A stretch of DNA of 64,000 nucleotides from Bacteroidales bacterium (GTDB lineage: Bacteria > Bacteroidota > Bacteroidia > Bacteroidales > UBA932). A program made the position numbers and the translations under genes. The stretch is taken from assembly GCA_017938925.1 (NCBI GenBank), contig JAGBAO010000008.1:186001-250000 (forward strand), given 5' to 3'. This document shows positions 61,966 to 64,000 of this stretch, piece after piece (the first letter of the stretch is position 1; each line of letters opens with the position of its first letter). The notes under the pieces are model-generated. The model saw nothing but the letters and a program-made list of their open reading frames with translations. It was not told where the DNA came from and ran no database searches.

Positions 61966-63387
61966 ATGAACCCTATCTTCATCATCATCATCGGCGTGCT
62001 GGTTCTGATAGTCACACTGGCAGCCATCCTCAAACGCTACAAGCGTTGTCCTTCTGACAAGATCCTGGTCATCTACGGAAAGACGGGAAAGAACAGGCAT
62101 GGAGGCGTTTCTTCCGCTAAATGTATTCACGGAGGTGCTTCATTCATCTGGCCTGTGTTCCAGAGCTATGAATTCCTGGACCTGAAGCCCATTTCAATAG
62201 AATGTAATCTGACCAATGCACTCAGCAAGCAGAACATCCGCGTTGATGTCCCTTGCCGATTCACAGTGGGTATATCCACTGAGCCGGAAAACATGACGAA
62301 TGCAGCAGAAAGGCTCCTCGGACTCACCATCGAGAACATACAGAACATCGCAACGGATATCCTTTTCGGACAGCTTCGTCTGGTGATTGCAACGATGGAT
62401 ATCGAGGAAATCAACTCTGACAGAGACAAGTTCCTTGCAAACGTCAGCATGAATGTGGAGGCGGAACTTAAAAAGATCGGTCTTAAACTTATCAACGTCA
62501 ACGTGACCGACATTCGTGACGAATCCGGCTATATAGAAGCTCTCGGAAAGGAAGCGGCAGCAAAGGCTATCAATGACGCAAAGAAAAGCGTCGCTGAGCA
62601 GAACCGTTTTGGAGAAATCGGAAAGGCGGAAGCAGACAGAGACAAGGATATACGTATAGCAGAGACCCTCAGAGACACAAGAATAAGCACTGCAGACGCT
62701 AATGCAAAGGCAGTGGAGGGAGAAAACAACTCCAAGATAGCCATTGCTGCATCAGATGCCATCCGTCGTGAAAAAGAGGCGGAAGCGGCAAGAATAGCAA
62801 TAGCAGCTGAAAAGGTTCAGGCGGCAAAGGCCCTGGAGGAGGCATATAAGTCAGAACGCGAGGCGGAGCTTGCCCGCGCGGAGAGAGAAAAGGCCACCCA
62901 GCATGCCAATATAGTGGTTCCTGCGCAGATTGAAAAGGAAAAAGCCATAATCGAAGCTGAAGCAGAGGCGGAAAAGGTAAGAAGAATGGCAAAGGGAGAA
63001 GCCGACGCCATCTATGCAAAGATGGATGCTCAGGCGCGAGGTATCCTTGAGATTCTGACAAAACAGGCGGAAGGATTCAATCAGCTCGTGAATGCAGCCG
63101 CAGGAGATCCTCAGAAGGCAGTACTTATGCTCATAGCAGACAAACTTCCTGAACTTGTCAAGACTCAGGTGGAAGCCGTCAAGGGCATAAAGATAGACAA
63201 GGTGACCGTATGGGACGGAAATTCTCAGGCGGACGGAAAGACAGCCACCTCCGGTTTCATTTCAGGTATGATGAAGTCAGTTCCTCCTCTTGAAGAACTC
63301 TTCAATATGGCGGGAATGAGTCTCCCTGCATATCTTAAAGGACAGGAGAAGTCATCTGAAGCAGACGAACAGACAAAGGAGGAATAA
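61966..63387 (+). CDS. flotillin family protein (YuaG/FloT-like)
   Basis: A 473-residue SPFH protein. N-terminal membrane segment (FIIIIGVLVLIVTLAAIL), SPFH domain (CPSDKILVIYGKTG, FIWPVFQSYEFLDLKPISIE, LTNALSKQNIRVDVPCRFTVGI, GLKLINVNVTDIRD). A long Ala/Glu/Lys coiled coil with EA repeats (about 195-340) precedes a C-terminal domain including KVTVWDG. It scaffolds lipid microdomains. Its stop overlaps the start of the next small HTH gene by one base (TAATG). Confidence 0.93.
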   Translation: MNPIFIIIIGVLVLIVTLAAILKRYKRCPSDKILVIYGKTGKNRHGGVSSAKCIHGGASFIWPVFQSYEFLDLKPISIECNLTNALSKQNIRVDVPCRFTVGISTEPENMTNAAERLLGLTIENIQNIATDILFGQLRLVIATMDIEEINSDRDKFLANVSMNVEAELKKIGLKLINVNVTDIRDESGYIEALGKEAAAKAINDAKKSVAEQNRFGEIGKAEADRDKDIRIAETLRDTRISTADANAKAVEGENNSKIAIAASDAIRREKEAEAARIAIAAEKVQAAKALEEAYKSEREAELARAEREKATQHANIVVPAQIEKEKAIIEAEAEAEKVRRMAKGEADAIYAKMDAQARGILEILTKQAEGFNQLVNAAAGDPQKAVLMLIADKLPELVKTQVEAVKGIKIDKVTVWDGNSQADGKTATSGFISGMMKSVPPLEELFNMAGMSLPAYLKGQEKSSEADEQTKEE

Positions 63388-63593
63388 TGCCTATTATTGT
63401 GAACATAGATGTAATGCTGGCGCGTAGAAAGATGTCGTCCGGAGAACTGGCGGAAAAGGTGGGAATATCAGCCACCAATCTGTCCATTCTCAAGACCGGC
63501 AAGGCCAAGGCGATCAGGTTTTCTACACTTACAGCATTATGCCGGGCTCTTGAATGCCAGCCAGGAGATATCCTGGAATATCAAGACGACTAG
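63387..63593 (+). CDS. small XRE-family helix-turn-helix protein (YozG-like)
   Basis: 68 residues, almost entirely one Cro/C1 helix-turn-helix: MLARRKMSSGELAEKVGISATNLSILKTGKAKAIRFSTLTALCRALECQPGDILEY. The GKAKAIRFSTL segment and CQPGDILEY ending are those of the YozG/YdaS-like regulators. Its start codon shares a base with the flotillin stop, so it is made from the same message; it may autoregulate the operon or act elsewhere. Confidence 0.88.
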   Translation: MPIIVNIDVMLARRKMSSGELAEKVGISATNLSILKTGKAKAIRFSTLTALCRALECQPGDILEYQDD

Positions 63594-63602
63594 TTTTTAC
63601 TT

Positions 63603-63679
63603 GTCATTCTAAGCGAGCGCAGCGGGTCGGAGAATCTTTAAACAGATATCTCGACCCGCTGCGCTCACTCTATATGACA
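63603..63679. repeat. palindromic dispersed repeat between convergent genes
   Basis: Starts TGTCATTCTAAGCGAGCGC and ends ACTCTATATGACA, with strong pairing of GAGCGCAGCGGGTCG (63615 on) with CGACCCGCTGCGCTC. Same broad TCATTCT..GAGAATCT family common in Bacteroidetes intergenic DNA. It probably also acts as the bidirectional terminator for the flotillin operon and glyS. Confidence 0.65.
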
Positions 63680-63708
63680 GTATTATTACTGCCTGCAGAT
63701 GATAGAAA

Positions 63709-64000
63709 TTAAAGCTTTCTGAGGAGATTGCTCAGGCTGACCTCCTTGGAGATGATGGCATGGAGATCCTCGATCTTCACACGCTGCTGCTCCATTGTGT
63801 CGCGGTGACGGATGGTCACGCAGCGGTCATTGAGTGAATCGTGGTCCACAGTGACGCAGAACGGAGTTCCGATGGCGTCCTGACGGCGGTATCTCTTACC
63901 GATGGAATCCTTCTCGTCATACTGGCAGTTGAAATCGAACTTGAGAGAGTCCATGATCTCTCTTGCAAGCTCTGGAAGACCGTCCTTCTTGATCAGAGGA
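63709..64000 (-). CDS. glyS: glycyl-tRNA synthetase, C-terminal part (runs off the window)
   Basis: The frame continues through the right edge (…PLIKKDGLPELAREI precedes the first Met seen). YDEKDSIGKRYRRQDAIGTPFCVTVD and DRCVTIRHRDTMEQQRVKIEDL are the closing anticodon-binding motifs of the dimeric, eukaryote-like glycyl-tRNA synthetase. Only the last ~97 residues are visible. Convergent with the flotillin operon. Confidence 0.93.
   Translation of the reverse strand, partial: PLIKKDGLPELAREIMDSLKFDFNCQYDEKDSIGKRYRRQDAIGTPFCVTVDHDSLNDRCVTIRHRDTMEQQRVKIEDLHAIISKEVSLSNLLRKL

Overview
This window is chromosomal DNA from a member of the Bacteroidota, most likely order Bacteroidales. The evidence is promoters of the Bacteroidetes type (TTG, 18-20 nt, TAnnTTTG), an ECF sigma/FecR pair beside a TonB-dependent receptor with a DUF4249 lipoprotein, a fused SecDF, an LptE-SecG operon, arrays of FtsX-like permeases with a sigma-54 response regulator, and a FabK-type enoyl reductase. 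Genus cannot be fixed from the sequence alone. No integrase, transposase or CRISPR array was seen.

Layout. 1-2600: small genes of unknown role, a 5'-nucleotidase-like HAD protein, an esterase fused to a zinc ribbon, and tRNA-Gly. 2.7-7.8 kb (minus strand): a ClpB without its N-terminal domain, then a sigma-54 activator / lptE / TPR / secG operon. 7.9-9.6 kb: an abundant-looking TPR lipoprotein. 9.6-16.0 kb: FecR and ECF sigma divergent from a TonB-dependent receptor, a DUF4249 lipoprotein and an unknown lipoprotein. 16.0-35.3 kb: an AraC regulator divergent from a TolC / membrane-fusion protein / four FtsX-like permeases / one ATPase export array. Its two-component genes (sigma-54 response regulator and histidine kinase) lie downstream. 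Between permeases and regulators is an AT-rich insert of three nuclease-toxin-like genes. 35.3-43.4 kb (minus strand): one convergent operon mixing fatty-acid synthesis genes (fabH, fabK, fabF, fabZ, fabD) with three genes matching the three subunits of a biotin transcarboxylase. 43.9-45.8 kb: lipid acyltransferase, CDP-alcohol phosphotransferase and GtrA. 46.4-49.8 kb: tRNA-Ser, then floA, nfeD and a PD40/SPOR protein. 50-53 kb: secDF. 53.4-61.2 kb: an ORF6N/PLD-like protein, dnaE, a sugar-kinase-like protein, a secreted endonuclease/phosphatase, and a degenerate ThiL. 61.4-64 kb: a second flotillin system, a small HTH protein, and the 3' end of glyS at the edge.

The strongest unexplained structure is a dispersed non-coding element. 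At three unrelated intergenic sites (11.1, 46.0 and 53.2 kb) there are two 40-nt palindromes (arms ACCGACAGGCAG / CTGCCTGTCGGT or a variant) whose starts are exactly 73 nt apart every time. The second notable item is the fab operon carrying a 5S + 1.3S + 12S transcarboxylase set. It suggests, without proving, that malonyl-CoA may be made by carboxyl transfer rather than by an ATP-dependent biotin carboxylase. The third is the toxin-like island, where two tandem paralogs share an almost identical N-terminus and diverge after it.
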